Both the position numbers and the translations under genes were made by a program. The notes below the pieces were generated by a model. It was not told the origin of the DNA, searched no databases, and saw only the letters and a program-made list of their open reading frames with translations. DNA of 54,652 nt from an uncultured Pelagibacteraceae bacterium (lineage in GTDB: Bacteria > Pseudomonadota > Alphaproteobacteria > Pelagibacterales > Pelagibacteraceae): contig CACENJ010000006.1 of NCBI GenBank assembly GCA_902560855.1, forward strand, positions 1 to 54,652, in the 5' to 3' direction. Below are positions 21,221 through 32,954 of this stretch, piece after piece (the stretch's first letter is position 1; the number at the start of each line of letters is the position of its first letter).

Positions 21221-23179
21221 ATGAAAGTTCCAATTCTATTACCAAATATTTTTGATTATCCTTTTACTTATGAAAGTGGCAATATTAATTTAAAACCAGG
21301 AGACTACGTTTTAATTCCATTTGGAAAATCAAAAATAACAGGAGTTGTATGGAATGAGTTTCAGGAAAAAAATAAAAAAAAATTCTTGTTAAAGAAAGTT
21401 ATTTCAAAATTAAATATTCCTTCATTAAATAGAAGCACAATAAATTTTCTCAATTGGTTTTCGCAATATAATTTAATTCCAAAAGGAATGGCATTAAAAC
21501 TTTTGTTGCTTAGTAGCGAAGCAATTCAAGATATAGATTTAGAAGGACTTAAGAAATTTGAACTTAAAACTGAGAAAAAATTTTTTTCTTTAACCAGCGA
21601 ACAAAAAAATGCTTTAAATAATTTAAATTCTGAAATTGATAATTTCAGGGTACATGTATTACAAGGAACAACTGGCTCAGGAAAAACAATAGTTTATTTT
21701 GAATCTATAAAAAAAATAATTAATAAAGGTTTCCAAATTTTAATTTTGTTGCCAGAAATTGGATTAACTCGACAATTTGAAAAAAAATTTGAAGAATTTT
21801 TTGGTTTTAAAGCTGCAATATGGCACTCAGGCATTACAAAAAAAAATAAAAAAGTAATTTGGAATGGAATTTCAAATGGAAGAATAAAAGTTGTTATAGG
21901 TGCGAGGTCTTCTTTATTTTTACCTTTTAAAAATTTAGGTTTAATAATTGTTGATGAGGAACATGATCAGTCTTACAAACAAGATGAAGGAGTTGTCTAT
22001 AATGCAAGAGATATGGCAATATCTAGAGCTTATTTTCAAAATATTCCTATAAACTTGATAACAGCAGTTCCGTCATTAGAAACTTTTCAAAATATAAAAT
22101 CGAAAAAATATAAAATTTCAAAAATACTGAATAGGTTTAAAGATGCTTCATTACCTAAATATGAAATTATAGATTTAAATAAATCAAAATTACAATCTAA
22201 ATCTTGGATTTCTAAAGATGTAATTGAAAAAGTAAAAAAACATTTAGACAAGAAAGATCAAGTGCTTTTTTTTTTAAATAGAAGAGGGTTTGCTCCCTTT
22301 GTATTTTGTAAAAAATGCTTAAAGAATTATCTTTGTCCAAATTGTTCGATTAATTTAGTTTACCATAAACATAATAAAAATTTATTATGTCATTATTGTG
22401 GATATAAAGGAAATTTAAAAAGAAAATGTAATGAAAAAGAAATTTGTGATTTTATATTCAGCGGTCCAGGTGTCGAGAGAATATCAGAAGAATTAAAAAA
22501 AATTTTTCCACAAGAAAAACATATTATTTTTTCAAGCGATACAATGAATAAAAAAGATTCATCAATAATTTTAGATAAAATTGTAAATAACAAAATTTCA
22601 ATATTAGTAGGAACCCAACTAATATCTAAGGGTTTTCACTTTCCCAATCTAAACTGTATCGTAGTAGTTGACATTGATTTATCATCACAAGGACATGATT
22701 TAAGGGGGGCAGAAAAAAATCTTCAGTTATACCATCAGCTTTCTGGAAGAGCGGGAAGGACCGGAAAACCAGCAGTTGTTTATTTTCAAACTTACAATTT
22801 AAATAAAAATATGATTGTTGATATTACGAATAAAAACCCTGATATCTTTCTTGAAAAAGAATTAAAAATTAGAAAAAATAATAATTTGCCACCATTTCAG
22901 AGATTTATCTCTTTAATTTTGTCATCTAATGATGAACAAAAATTACAAAAAGATTCTATTAAATTTAAAAATTATTTAAATAATAAATTAAATTCTATTG
23001 TATTGGGGCCAGTAAATGCACCAATTTATAAAATTAGGAAAAAGTTTAGAGTTAGATTGTTAATTAGAGGAAAAAAATCCTTAAATGTTCAGGACTCTTT
23101 ATCTCAATCAATAAAAAATTTTCAGTTTGAAAAAGGAATAAAACTGTCAGTTGATGTTGACCCAATAAGCTTCAATTAG
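21221..23179 (+). CDS. priA: Primosomal replication restart helicase PriA
   Basis: PriA reloads the replisome at collapsed forks. The 652-residue protein is shorter than the E. coli one (about 730). The helicase core has Walker A GTTGSGKT (near 150), a DEEH box (VDEEHDQSYKQDEGVVYNARD), and late motifs VGTQLISKGFHFPN and HQLSGRAGRTGKP. The zinc region has Cys363/366, 372/375, 390/393 and 403. The eighth canonical ligand position (406) is Lys, and a Cys occurs at 409 instead. The gene stands between lpdA and the ATP synthase operon. This priA-atpH adjacency is seen in other Alphaproteobacteria as far as I recall. Confidence 0.95.
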   Translation: MKVPILLPNIFDYPFTYESGNINLKPGDYVLIPFGKSKITGVVWNEFQEKNKKKFLLKKVISKLNIPSLNRSTINFLNWFSQYNLIPKGMALKLLLLSSEAIQDIDLEGLKKFELKTEKKFFSLTSEQKNALNNLNSEIDNFRVHVLQGTTGSGKTIVYFESIKKIINKGFQILILLPEIGLTRQFEKKFEEFFGFKAAIWHSGITKKNKKVIWNGISNGRIKVVIGARSSLFLPFKNLGLIIVDEEHDQSYKQDEGVVYNARDMAISRAYFQNIPINLITAVPSLETFQNIKSKKYKISKILNRFKDASLPKYEIIDLNKSKLQSKSWISKDVIEKVKKHLDKKDQVLFFLNRRGFAPFVFCKKCLKNYLCPNCSINLVYHKHNKNLLCHYCGYKGNLKRKCNEKEICDFIFSGPGVERISEELKKIFPQEKHIIFSSDTMNKKDSSIILDKIVNNKISILVGTQLISKGFHFPNLNCIVVVDIDLSSQGHDLRGAEKNLQLYHQLSGRAGRTGKPAVVYFQTYNLNKNMIVDITNKNPDIFLEKELKIRKNNNLPPFQRFISLILSSNDEQKLQKDSIKFKNYLNNKLNSIVLGPVNAPIYKIRKKFRVRLLIRGKKSLNVQDSLSQSIKNFQFEKGIKLSVDVDPISFN

Positions 23180-23205
23180 TGGGAAAAAAATTGACATTTT
23201 TGCTA

Positions 23206-23226
23206 TATGTCTCACTTGAAGACATA
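23206..23226. repeat. 7-bp perfect inverted repeat upstream of atpH
   Basis: TATGTCT at 23206-23212 and AGACATA at 23220-23226 form a perfect 7-bp inverted repeat around a 7-base loop, in the 110-bp gap between priA and atpH. No T-run follows, so it does not look like an intrinsic terminator. It could be a protein-binding site or a leader hairpin. Confidence 0.4.
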
Positions 23227-23244
23227 AGATTCATATGCTAATTA
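23216..23244 (+). promoter_or_regulatory. Candidate promoter of the atpHAGDC operon
   Basis: TTGAAG (23216-23221) and TAATTA (23239-23244) are 17 bp apart in the 110-bp gap before atpH. This gap is large for this genome, so a promoter is expected in it. A better -35 (TTGACA, 23191-23196) has no good -10 at the right distance, and a TATAAT at 23257-23262 has no good -35. The exact elements are therefore uncertain. Confidence 0.3.
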
Positions 23245-23289
23245 AATTCAACTTTATATAATTCATCTAATATAACTAGGGGATCAAAA

Positions 23290-23847
23290 TTGAGTAAAAA
23301 CAAAAATTTTTCTGATACTGCAGCTAACAGGTATTCTTTAGCACTTTATGAACTTGCAGAAGAAAACAAATATATTCAAGAAATAGAAAATCAATCTTCT
23401 GCATTAATTAAACTTTTTGATAAGAGTGAAGATTTTAAATCACTAGTAAAAAATCCTACTAATAAAAAAGAAGAACAAATTAATGTAATAAATAAAATAT
23501 CTGAAAGTTATAATTTTAATAAGTTGTTAAAAAATTTTTTATGTTTTTTAGCGGAAAAGAGGAGATTGTTTTTCCTACGAAATATTTTAATTAATTTTGT
23601 AGATATTTGTTCTCAAAAAAGAGGTGAAGTAAAAGCAAGACTAGTTGCAGCTAAACAATTGAGCGTAGAAGAAGTAAATAAAATTAAAGACGAACTATCA
23701 AAAGATTTTACTAGCAAAGTAAAACTGGATTACCAATATGATCCTAGTTTAATAGGCGGGTTAATAATTCAAGTTGGAAGTGTGATGATTGATACATCAA
23801 TAAAAAGCAAGTTAAAACAATTAGAAAATAAAATGATAGGAGTGTAA
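23290..23847 (+). CDS. atpH: ATP synthase F1 delta subunit (TTG start)
   Basis: The delta subunit connects the F1 catalytic head to the peripheral stalk. The 185-residue protein has the family's N-terminal AANRYSLALYELAEE and the C-terminal FTSKVKLDYQYDPSLIGGLIIQVGS segment. The chosen start is TTG, supported by an AGGGG Shine-Dalgarno-like sequence ending about 8 bases upstream and by the family's normal length. It is the first gene of atpHAGDC and abuts atpA. The Fo genes are not in this window. Confidence 0.95.
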   Translation: MSKNKNFSDTAANRYSLALYELAEENKYIQEIENQSSALIKLFDKSEDFKSLVKNPTNKKEEQINVINKISESYNFNKLLKNFLCFLAEKRRLFFLRNILINFVDICSQKRGEVKARLVAAKQLSVEEVNKIKDELSKDFTSKVKLDYQYDPSLIGGLIIQVGSVMIDTSIKSKLKQLENKMIGV

Positions 23848-25383
23848 ATGGAAATTAACCCATCAGAAGTTACAAAAATATTAAAAGAACAGATTAAAAA
23901 ATATGGAGATAAAGCAGAAGTTACAGAAGTTGGACAAGTTTTGTCTGTAGGAGATGGTATTGCCAGAATTTATGGACTCGACAATGTTCAGGCAGGAGAA
24001 ATGGTTGAGTTTTCAGATAACTCTAAAGGAATGGCTCTTAACTTAGAAAATGACAATGTTGGGGTTGTAATTTTTGGAGACGATAAAAATATTAAAGAAG
24101 GTGACACCGTCAAAAGAACAGGCTCAATTGTTGATGTGCCAACTGGAAAAGAATTATTAGGAAGAGTTGTTGATGCACTAGGAAATCCGATTGATGGAAA
24201 AGGAGCATTAGATAAAAATTTAAAAAGAAACAGAGTAGAAGTTAAAGCACCTGGAATTATACCAAGACAATCAGTTTCTGAACCAATGCAAACTGGATTA
24301 AAAGCAATTGATAGTCTAATTCCAGTTGGCAGAGGCCAGCGTGAATTAATTATAGGTGATAGACAAACTGGAAAAACAGCAGTTGCAATTGATACAATTA
24401 TAAATCAAAAAGAAATAAATCAATCAGGAGATGAGAAACAAAAGTTATATTGTATATATGTAGCTGTGGGTCAAAAAAGATCTACTGTAGCTCAAATAGT
24501 TAAAACTTTGGAAGATGCTGGAGCAATGGAATATACAACAATAGTTTCTGCTACTGCATCAGACCCTGCTCCTTTGCAATTTCTAGCTCCATACACTGGT
24601 TGTACAATGGGAGAATATTTTAGAGATAATGGTATGCATGCTTTAATTATTTATGATGATTTATCAAAACAAGCAGTAGCATACCGACAAATGTCTCTTT
24701 TATTAAGAAGACCTCCAGGAAGAGAAGCGTATCCCGGAGATGTTTTTTATTTGCATAGCAGGCTGTTAGAAAGAGCAGCAAAATTAAATGATGAAAATGG
24801 AGGTGGATCTTTAACAGCGCTTCCAATTATAGAAACTCAAGCTGGAGATGTATCAGCTTATATTCCAACCAATGTAATTTCCATTACTGACGGTCAAATA
24901 TTTTTAGAAACAGAGTTATTTAATCAAGGTATAAGACCCGCTGTAAACGTTGGGTTATCTGTTTCAAGAGTTGGTTCTGCAGCACAAACAAAAGCAATGA
25001 AAAAAGTTGCTGGATCTATAAAATTAGAGCTCGCTCAATATAGAGAAATGGCAGCTTTTGCTCAATTTGGATCTGATTTAGATGCATCTACTCAAAGATT
25101 ATTAAATAGAGGTTCGAAATTAACCGAATTATTAAAACAAAAACAATATTCTCCAATGTCGGTAGCTGAACAGGTAATTACGGTATTTTGTGGAGTTAGA
25201 GGTTATTTAGATGACATTGAATTAAAAGATATTAGTGAATTTGAAAATAAAATTTTATCTAAATGTAAATCTGAAAATCCAGAAATATTAGAAGCTATAA
25301 AAAGCACAGGAAAGCTTGAACAAGAAATAGAAAAATCTTTAATAAAATTAATTGAAGAATTAAAAAAAAACTTAAAAACTTAA
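23848..25383 (+). CDS. atpA: ATP synthase F1 alpha subunit
   Basis: This is the regulatory, nucleotide-binding alpha subunit of the F1 hexamer. It has 511 residues with Walker [16 protein letters not shown] near 170, the [17 protein letters not shown] segment, and the alpha/beta signature near [17 protein letters not shown]. Length is standard. The ATG is immediately after the atpH stop, and 3 bp separate it from atpG. Confidence 0.98.
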   Translation: MEINPSEVTKILKEQIKKYGDKAEVTEVGQVLSVGDGIARIYGLDNVQAGEMVEFSDNSKGMALNLENDNVGVVIFGDDKNIKEGDTVKRTGSIVDVPTGKELLGRVVDALGNPIDGKGALDKNLKRNRVEVKAPGIIPRQSVSEPMQTGLKAIDSLIPVGRGQRELIIGDRQTGKTAVAIDTIINQKEINQSGDEKQKLYCIYVAVGQKRSTVAQIVKTLEDAGAMEYTTIVSATASDPAPLQFLAPYTGCTMGEYFRDNGMHALIIYDDLSKQAVAYRQMSLLLRRPPGREAYPGDVFYLHSRLLERAAKLNDENGGGSLTALPIIETQAGDVSAYIPTNVISITDGQIFLETELFNQGIRPAVNVGLSVSRVGSAAQTKAMKKVAGSIKLELAQYREMAAFAQFGSDLDASTQRLLNRGSKLTELLKQKQYSPMSVAEQVITVFCGVRGYLDDIELKDISEFENKILSKCKSENPEILEAIKSTGKLEQEIEKSLIKLIEELKKNLKT

Positions 25384-25386
25384 ATT

Positions 25387-27685
<2,299 letters not shown>

Positions 27686-27686
<1 letters not shown>

Positions 27687-28087
27687 TGAGTGAAGGTTTT
27701 AAGCTTGAAATAGTAAATCCAGAAAAATCCTTTTTATCAAAAGAAATGGTGTCAGAGGTAGTAGTTCCTGCTTTTGAAGGAGATATGGGAATATTAAAAG
27801 ATCATATATCAATAATATCTTTTTTAAAACCGGGATTACTAAGAGTTATTGAATCTGGATCTAACGAAGAAACTTATTATGTAGAGGACGGAATAATAGA
27901 ATTTAAGGATAATTGTTTATCAATATTAACGAGTAATATTTTTGACATTAAAAAAGTAGACAAGAATATTGTGAGCGAAGCTTTGTCTAAAGCAGAAAAA
28001 GATATACAAAATTCGAATATTTCTGATCAAAATAAGTACCTACTTGATCAGAAAATTGAAGTATTAAAGTCTTTAAATCTAAATTAA
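27686..28087 (+). CDS. atpC: ATP synthase F1 epsilon subunit
   Basis: The epsilon subunit joins gamma to the c-ring and modulates ATP hydrolysis. The 133 residues include the beta-sandwich start FKLEIVNPEKSFLSKE and EGDMGILKDHISIISFLKPG. A short helical C-terminal tail follows. It closes the operon. Its stop codon overlaps that of the convergent rppH within the palindrome TTAA at 28084-28087, leaving no room for an intergenic terminator. Confidence 0.96.
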
Positions 28088-28560
28088 TTTAATATTTTTT
28101 TTAATTCTTCTTTAAGATTTTTATAAACATCGAGTTTAAAATTTACTGCTATTTTTGGTAGATCATCTAAATCAATCCATTTCCACTCTAGAAACTCAGG
28201 GTGTTTAGTATTGATATTAATTTCTGATTCCTCCCCAATAAATCTCATAACAAACCATTTTTGTGTTTGACCTTTAAATTTACCTTTCCAAATAATACCA
28301 ATTAAATGATCAGGAAGTATATATGTAAATTTTTTGTCAATTTCTTGAATAAGTTTTACGCTTATTATGCTTGTTTCTTCTTTTAATTCTCTTAAAGCAG
28401 CTTGATAATAATTCTCGTCTGAATCAACACCCCCTTGAGGCATTTGCCAAAAATTTTTTGGATTATCAATTCTTTTTGCAACAAATACTTTATTTTTATT
28501 GTTCAACAAAACAATTCCAACACCATTTCTCAATGGTAACTTATTATATTTTTTCTCCAT
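28084..28560 (-). CDS. rppH: RNA pyrophosphohydrolase (Nudix)
   Basis: RppH removes pyrophosphate from 5'-triphosphorylated RNA and so starts RNase E-dependent decay. The 158 residues begin with NKLPLRNGVGIVLLNN-type sequence. The Nudix box is GGVDSDENYYQAALRELKEE near residues 41-60, preceded by the RppH-typical NFWQMPQGGVD. The Gly near the end of the box consensus is Ser (EETSI). It is the last gene of the minus-strand unit, 2 bp after ctpA. RppH is preferred over other Nudix enzymes because of the WQMPQGG segment and length. Confidence 0.9.
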   Translation of the reverse strand: MEKKYNKLPLRNGVGIVLLNNKNKVFVAKRIDNPKNFWQMPQGGVDSDENYYQAALRELKEETSIISVKLIQEIDKKFTYILPDHLIGIIWKGKFKGQTQKWFVMRFIGEESEININTKHPEFLEWKWIDLDDLPKIAVNFKLDVYKNLKEELKKILN

Positions 28561-28562
28561 GA

Positions 28563-29696
28563 TTACCCGTTGAAAAGTTTTACCGCAAAGTTTAGCTGAT
28601 TATCAGTTTCACTGTTAATTACGAAAGCATCAGAACTTTCTTCAATTTCAATATCAGGAGTAATACCTACTTCAGAAATAGATTTGCCCGATGGTAAATA
28701 GTATTTTGAGATTGTTAATCTAATTGCTCCATCATTTTTCAATGGAATTATTGATTGTACTGATCCCTTTCCATAGCTATTTTCTCCTACAAGAATAGCT
28801 CTTTTATGATCTTTTAATGCACCAGCTACAATTTCTGAAGCTGAAGCAGAACCATAATTAATTAAAACTATTAAAGTTTTTCCATTTGTTAAATCACCTT
28901 TTTTTGCAAACCACTTTCTATTTTCTGTTTTTTTTCTTCCTTTAGTTGAAACTATTTCTCCATTTTCAAGAAAAAAATCGGTAATTTTTATAGCTTGAGA
29001 TAGCAAACCTCCAGGATTATTTCTCAGGTCTAAAATATATCCTTTTAAATTATTTTTTTTATTGAACTCTTTAATTTTTTTTCTAATTTGATCACCGCTG
29101 TTTTCGTTAAAAGATGTTAATCTTAAATATCCAATGTTATCATCTATGTATTTAGATTTTACTGACTCTATTTTTATTATTTCTCTTGTAATATTAAATA
29201 TAATTGCTTTTTTAACACCTCTTCTTCTAACTGTAATTTCGATTTCTGAACCTACCGGGCCTCTCATTAATTCTACAGCTTCTGTTAAAGACTTGCCTTG
29301 AACTTGTATATCATTTATCTTCACAATATAGTCTCCTGCTTTTACACCGACTCTTGATGCGGGGGAATTATCAATTGGAGAAATAACTTTTACAACGCCA
29401 TGTTCCATTCCAACTTCAATTCCAAGGCCACCAAATTGACCACTAGTTTCTGTTTTCATGTCAGTAAACATTTCTGGAGACATATAAGCTGAATATGGAT
29501 CTAGTGATTGCAATACTCCATTAATGGCCGCATCCATCGCATCACTTTGGTTAACACTTTCTACATATTCTTTATCAATTTTACTTAAAACTTCACTGAA
29601 CAAATCAATTTTTTCATAAATGTTTTTGTCTGTTTCAGAAAAGCTCTTACCTATTAAAAAGAACAAAAAAAATAATAATGTTGTTATAAATTTCAT
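28563..29696 (-). CDS. ctpA: C-terminal processing serine peptidase (S41 family)
   Basis: This 377-residue protease is probably secreted to the periplasm: the N-terminus is a signal peptide (hydrophobic TLLFFLFFLIG, residues 6-16). A PDZ domain spans roughly 80-165 (GQFGGLGIEVG, MRGPVGSEIEITVRR). The S41 domain follows with DLRNNPGGLL. The predicted catalytic Ser285 is in YGSASASE and the Lys310 in SYGKGSVQ. The 25-residue Ser-Lys spacing matches characterised CtpA and Prc. It would trim the C-termini of envelope proteins. It overlaps rsfS by 4 bp. Confidence 0.95.
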   Translation of the reverse strand: MKFITTLLFFLFFLIGKSFSETDKNIYEKIDLFSEVLSKIDKEYVESVNQSDAMDAAINGVLQSLDPYSAYMSPEMFTDMKTETSGQFGGLGIEVGMEHGVVKVISPIDNSPASRVGVKAGDYIVKINDIQVQGKSLTEAVELMRGPVGSEIEITVRRRGVKKAIIFNITREIIKIESVKSKYIDDNIGYLRLTSFNENSGDQIRKKIKEFNKKNNLKGYILDLRNNPGGLLSQAIKITDFFLENGEIVSTKGRKKTENRKWFAKKGDLTNGKTLIVLINYGSASASEIVAGALKDHKRAILVGENSYGKGSVQSIIPLKNDGAIRLTISKYYLPSGKSISEVGITPDIEIEESSDAFVINSETDNQLNFAVKLFNG

Positions 29697-30043
29697 ATTA
29701 AAATTTTTTCTTTTGGTATTAGTTCAGACCACATATTTTCCAAATCATAAAATTTTCTCTTTTCCGGATTAAATATATGTACCACAACATCAATTCCATC
29801 TATTAATTTCCAATCATTGCTTTCATTGCCTTCGATTTTACAGTTTACTATTCCATTACTTTTGAATTTTTCTAAAACAATTTCGGACAATGATTGCATA
29901 TGTCTAGATGAAGTTCCACTAGCAATTATTAAATGATCTGCCATAGAACTTTTATTTTCTAAATTTATTGAAACTATATCTAAAGCTTTATTTGAATCTA
30001 GTACACTTATTATTTTCTTTTTTAGATCCAATACTTTATCCAT
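29693..30043 (-). CDS. rsfS: Ribosomal silencing factor RsfS
   Basis: RsfS binds L14 and blocks subunit joining when nutrients are short, a plausible brake in an oligotroph. The 116 residues show the family features LDIVSINLENKSSMADHLIIASG, SSRHMQSLSEIV, and the EGNESNDWKLIDGIDVVVHIF segment. The gene is 17 bp downstream of nadD, the usual nadD-rsfS neighbourhood, and overlaps ctpA by 4 bp. Confidence 0.94.
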   Translation of the reverse strand: MDKVLDLKKKIISVLDSNKALDIVSINLENKSSMADHLIIASGTSSRHMQSLSEIVLEKFKSNGIVNCKIEGNESNDWKLIDGIDVVVHIFNPEKRKFYDLENMWSELIPKEKILI

Positions 30044-30060
30044 TAATTATAAAAATCTTA

Positions 30061-30630
30061 TCAAATTTCTCTCAATTTAGAAGATGAAATATTGACTTTA
30101 TTAAACTTAATAAAACTCAAACTTCTTTTATTTAACTGTTTATACGTAACTGATTTCAAGGATTTAGCTTTATACCCTTTTCTGTCAAATACTAAAATAT
30201 TGCATTTTTTTGAAATAGATTTCCATTTATGCCATTTATGAAAATTTATAAGATTATCTGCTCCTATAATAAAATAAATATCTAACATTTTATTATTTTT
30301 TTTAAAATAATTTATAAGATCAATAGTTTTATTTGAATTTATTTTTTTCTCATAAAAATTAACCTTAATAAATTTTTCATTTTTAGTAATTTTTTTTGCA
30401 AAACTAATCCTTGAATTTAAATTTAAAATACTTTTTTTTTTAAAAGGATTTTTTTTAGTTATAGCCCAGATTATATAATCTAATTTAAATCTTTTTTTAG
30501 ACTCTTTAGATATTTTTATATGACCTTTATGAGCAGGATCAAAAGTTCCACCTAAAATTCCAATTTTTAAATTTTTTTTCAAATTTACAACCAATTTACT
30601 TTCTAATTTGACCTTGCCCCAAAACTTCAT
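30061..30630 (-). CDS. nadD: Nicotinate-nucleotide adenylyltransferase
   Basis: NadD adenylylates nicotinate mononucleotide in NAD synthesis. The nucleotidyltransferase signature GGTFDPAHKGH and the late ISSSKLREI motif are clear. From the upstream ATG at 30630 the protein is 189 residues and overlaps proA by 35 bp. Two TTG codons, at 30594 and 30582, lie just after the proA stop. Either would put the start much closer to KIGILGGTFDP, where most family members begin. The true start is therefore uncertain and could be a TTG. Function is not in doubt. Confidence 0.93.
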   Translation of the reverse strand: MKFWGKVKLESKLVVNLKKNLKIGILGGTFDPAHKGHIKISKESKKRFKLDYIIWAITKKNPFKKKSILNLNSRISFAKKITKNEKFIKVNFYEKKINSNKTIDLINYFKKNNKMLDIYFIIGADNLINFHKWHKWKSISKKCNILVFDRKGYKAKSLKSVTYKQLNKRSLSFIKFNKVNISSSKLREI

Positions 30631-31846
30631 ATTTGTATGAAACTAGCTGTTCCAATCCTACAGGGCCCCTCGGAGGAATTTTATTTGTCGATATACCAAC
30701 TTCTCCGCCAAAACCAAATTCTCCACCATCTGCAAATTGTGTTGAAGAGTTGTGAATTGCAATTGAACTTTTGACACTTTTTAAAAATTTATTTGCTGAA
30801 TTTTTATTTTTTGTAATAATACTATCTGTATGCATTGTGCCATATTTATTTATATGCCCAATAGCGCTTTCTAGGTTATTTACACATCTTACCGAAACAA
30901 TTGCGCTTAAATACTCCGTAGACCAGTCTTTTTCTGTAGCTAAAAAAATTTTTCCTGTATAGTATTTTTTTAAATATTTATCTCCAATTATTTTACAATT
31001 ATTTATTGCAAGTTTATTAAGTATTGGATTACAGAATTTTTTTAAAATTTTTTTGTGTATAAGTATTGTTTCTGTGGCACCGCAAATACTGGTATTTCTA
31101 AGTTTTGCATTATGTACAACTTTAATTGCCATTTTTAAATCTGCATCTTTATCTATATAAGTATGACAAATACCTTCCAAGTGCCCAATCGTAGGAACTT
31201 TGGATAATTTTTGAACTTTTTTTACTAGACCTTTTCCTCCTCTAGGAATTATTACATCTATATATTTGAACATGCCCGAGAGCATAAAATTTACATAATT
31301 TCTTTCTCTTTTTTCAATTAATTGAACATAGTTAGGGTCAATTTTATTTTGTTTTAAGGCTTTTCTAAATAAAAAAACTAATATTTTGTTTGAATTTAAA
31401 GCTTCGCTTCCACCCCTTAGAATTACAGCATTTCCTGATTTAAAGCATAAACAAGAAACATCCGAAGTAACATTGGGTCTACTTTCAAATATTACTCCCA
31501 CAACACCTAGGGGTATTGAAATTTTTTTTATTAATAATTTATTTGGTCTTTTCCACTTTTTTAAAGTTACATCAGTCGGATCTTGTAATTTAATAACATT
31601 TTTTATAGCATTACATATATTATTTATTTTTTTTTGATTGATAGTTAATCTATCTATCAGATTACTTTTAAGCTTTCTTTTAATTGCCAATTTAACGTCT
31701 TCATTATTTTTTTTAATTATTAAATTTTTATTTTTTTTGATTAATTTAATGTATTGATTTAAAACTTTATTTTTTGATTTAGAATTAATTTTGTTATTTG
31801 ATGCAATTATTGCTTTTTTTCCAATTGAATACATAAAATTTTTCAT
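30596..31846 (-). CDS. proA: Gamma-glutamyl phosphate reductase
   Basis: ProA reduces glutamyl-5-phosphate to the semialdehyde in proline synthesis. The 416 residues show IPLGVVGVIFESRPNVTSD, KSGNAVILRGGSEA, and IPRGGKGLV. The catalytic Cys region is NTSICGATETILI, and the C-terminal IHNSSTQFADGGEFGFGGE and IGISTNKI-like segment is present. The gene is preceded 1 bp upstream by proB. It is lysine- and isoleucine-rich like its neighbours, with no sign of transfer. Confidence 0.97.
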   Translation of the reverse strand: MKNFMYSIGKKAIIASNNKINSKSKNKVLNQYIKLIKKNKNLIIKKNNEDVKLAIKRKLKSNLIDRLTINQKKINNICNAIKNVIKLQDPTDVTLKKWKRPNKLLIKKISIPLGVVGVIFESRPNVTSDVSCLCFKSGNAVILRGGSEALNSNKILVFLFRKALKQNKIDPNYVQLIEKRERNYVNFMLSGMFKYIDVIIPRGGKGLVKKVQKLSKVPTIGHLEGICHTYIDKDADLKMAIKVVHNAKLRNTSICGATETILIHKKILKKFCNPILNKLAINNCKIIGDKYLKKYYTGKIFLATEKDWSTEYLSAIVSVRCVNNLESAIGHINKYGTMHTDSIITKNKNSANKFLKSVKSSIAIHNSSTQFADGGEFGFGGEVGISTNKIPPRGPVGLEQLVSYKYEVLGQGQIRK

Positions 31847-31847
31847 T

Positions 31848-32954
31848 TTATATCTCTACCATATCATCTTTATGAATAACTTCAGATTTTGCAATATAAC
31901 CAAGTAATTCTCTAATATTGCTCGAATGATGTCCCTTGATTTTATTTATTTCGTCAGAAGAAAATGAACTTAACCCTCTAGCACATTCTTTATTATTTTT
32001 ATCAACTATTTTAACATGATCGCCTTTGTTAAACTTACCTAAAACATTTTTAATACCTGCTGCTAATAAACTTTTCCCTTTTTTTAATGCTTTTTTAGCG
32101 CCCTCATCAATTATTAACTCTCCTTTTGGCGAAACTGATCCAACTATCCATTTTTTTCTAGCATCTAGCTTAGAAATTTTTGGTAAAAACCAAGTACAAT
32201 TATTTTTTTTCATAATTTGCTGAATGGGCCTTTCCAACAAACCGTTGGCAATAGCCATAAAACATCCGGATAATTGACATATTTTTGCGGCATCAATTTT
32301 AGTTTTCATTCCACCAGTACCATGTTCACTAACGCTATTAGTTGAAATTTTTTCGATTGTTTTATCAATACTTTTTATTTCTTTTATTAATTTTACATTT
32401 TTAGTTAGTTTTGGATTTTTAGTATATAGACCGTCAACATCTGATAATAAAATTAAACAATCAGCACCGGATATTTGAGCGACTCTAGAAGCTAATCGAT
32501 CATTATCTCCGTATTTTATTTCTGTAGTTGCTGTACTATCATTCTCATTTACAATTGGAACGAATCCTATTTCAAATAAATTTTCAAAAGTTCTTTTTGC
32601 ATTCATAGATCTTCTTCTTTGCTCTGTATCATCTAAAGTTAGCAATATTTGAGATATATTAATTTTATTTTTAGAAAAAGTTTTACTGAAAAGATTCATT
32701 AATTCTATTTGACCTATAGAAGCGATAGCTTGGCTTTTGTCTAATTTTAAATTTTTTTTACTTATATTAAGTTTTTTACATCCAATTGCTATAGCACCCG
32801 AACTAACAATAATTATTTTTTTATTTTGATCTAAAAGTTGCCTTATATCTTTTGAAAATTCAGCTAACCAATTTAACCTAATTTTTTTTGATTTATCAAC
32901 AAGCAAAGATGAACCAATTTTAATAACAATTTTTTTAGAATTTTTAAGATACAT
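31848..32954 (-). CDS. proB: Glutamate 5-kinase
   Basis: ProB phosphorylates glutamate in the first step of proline synthesis. The 368 residues contain the amino-acid kinase start [46 protein letters not shown] and [15 protein letters not shown]-terminal PUA domain (about residues 275-355) is present, as in the proteins subject to proline feedback control. It overlaps obgE by 11 bp and is 1 bp from proA. Confidence 0.97.
   Translation of the reverse strand: MYLKNSKKIVIKIGSSLLVDKSKKIRLNWLAEFSKDIRQLLDQNKKIIIVSSGAIAIGCKKLNISKKNLKLDKSQAIASIGQIELMNLFSKTFSKNKINISQILLTLDDTEQRRRSMNAKRTFENLFEIGFVPIVNENDSTATTEIKYGDNDRLASRVAQISGADCLILLSDVDGLYTKNPKLTKNVKLIKEIKSIDKTIEKISTNSVSEHGTGGMKTKIDAAKICQLSGCFMAIANGLLERPIQQIMKKNNCTWFLPKISKLDARKKWIVGSVSPKGELIIDEGAKKALKKGKSLLAAGIKNVLGKFNKGDHVKIVDKNNKECARGLSSFSSDEINKIKGHHSSNIRELLGYIAKSEVIHKDDMVEI

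Noticed and set aside
23191-23196. Perfect TTGACA just after priA as the atp promoter -35
   Set aside because: No acceptable -10 lies 16-18 bp downstream (the bases at 23213-23219 are poor), so it is not used as the annotated promoter.
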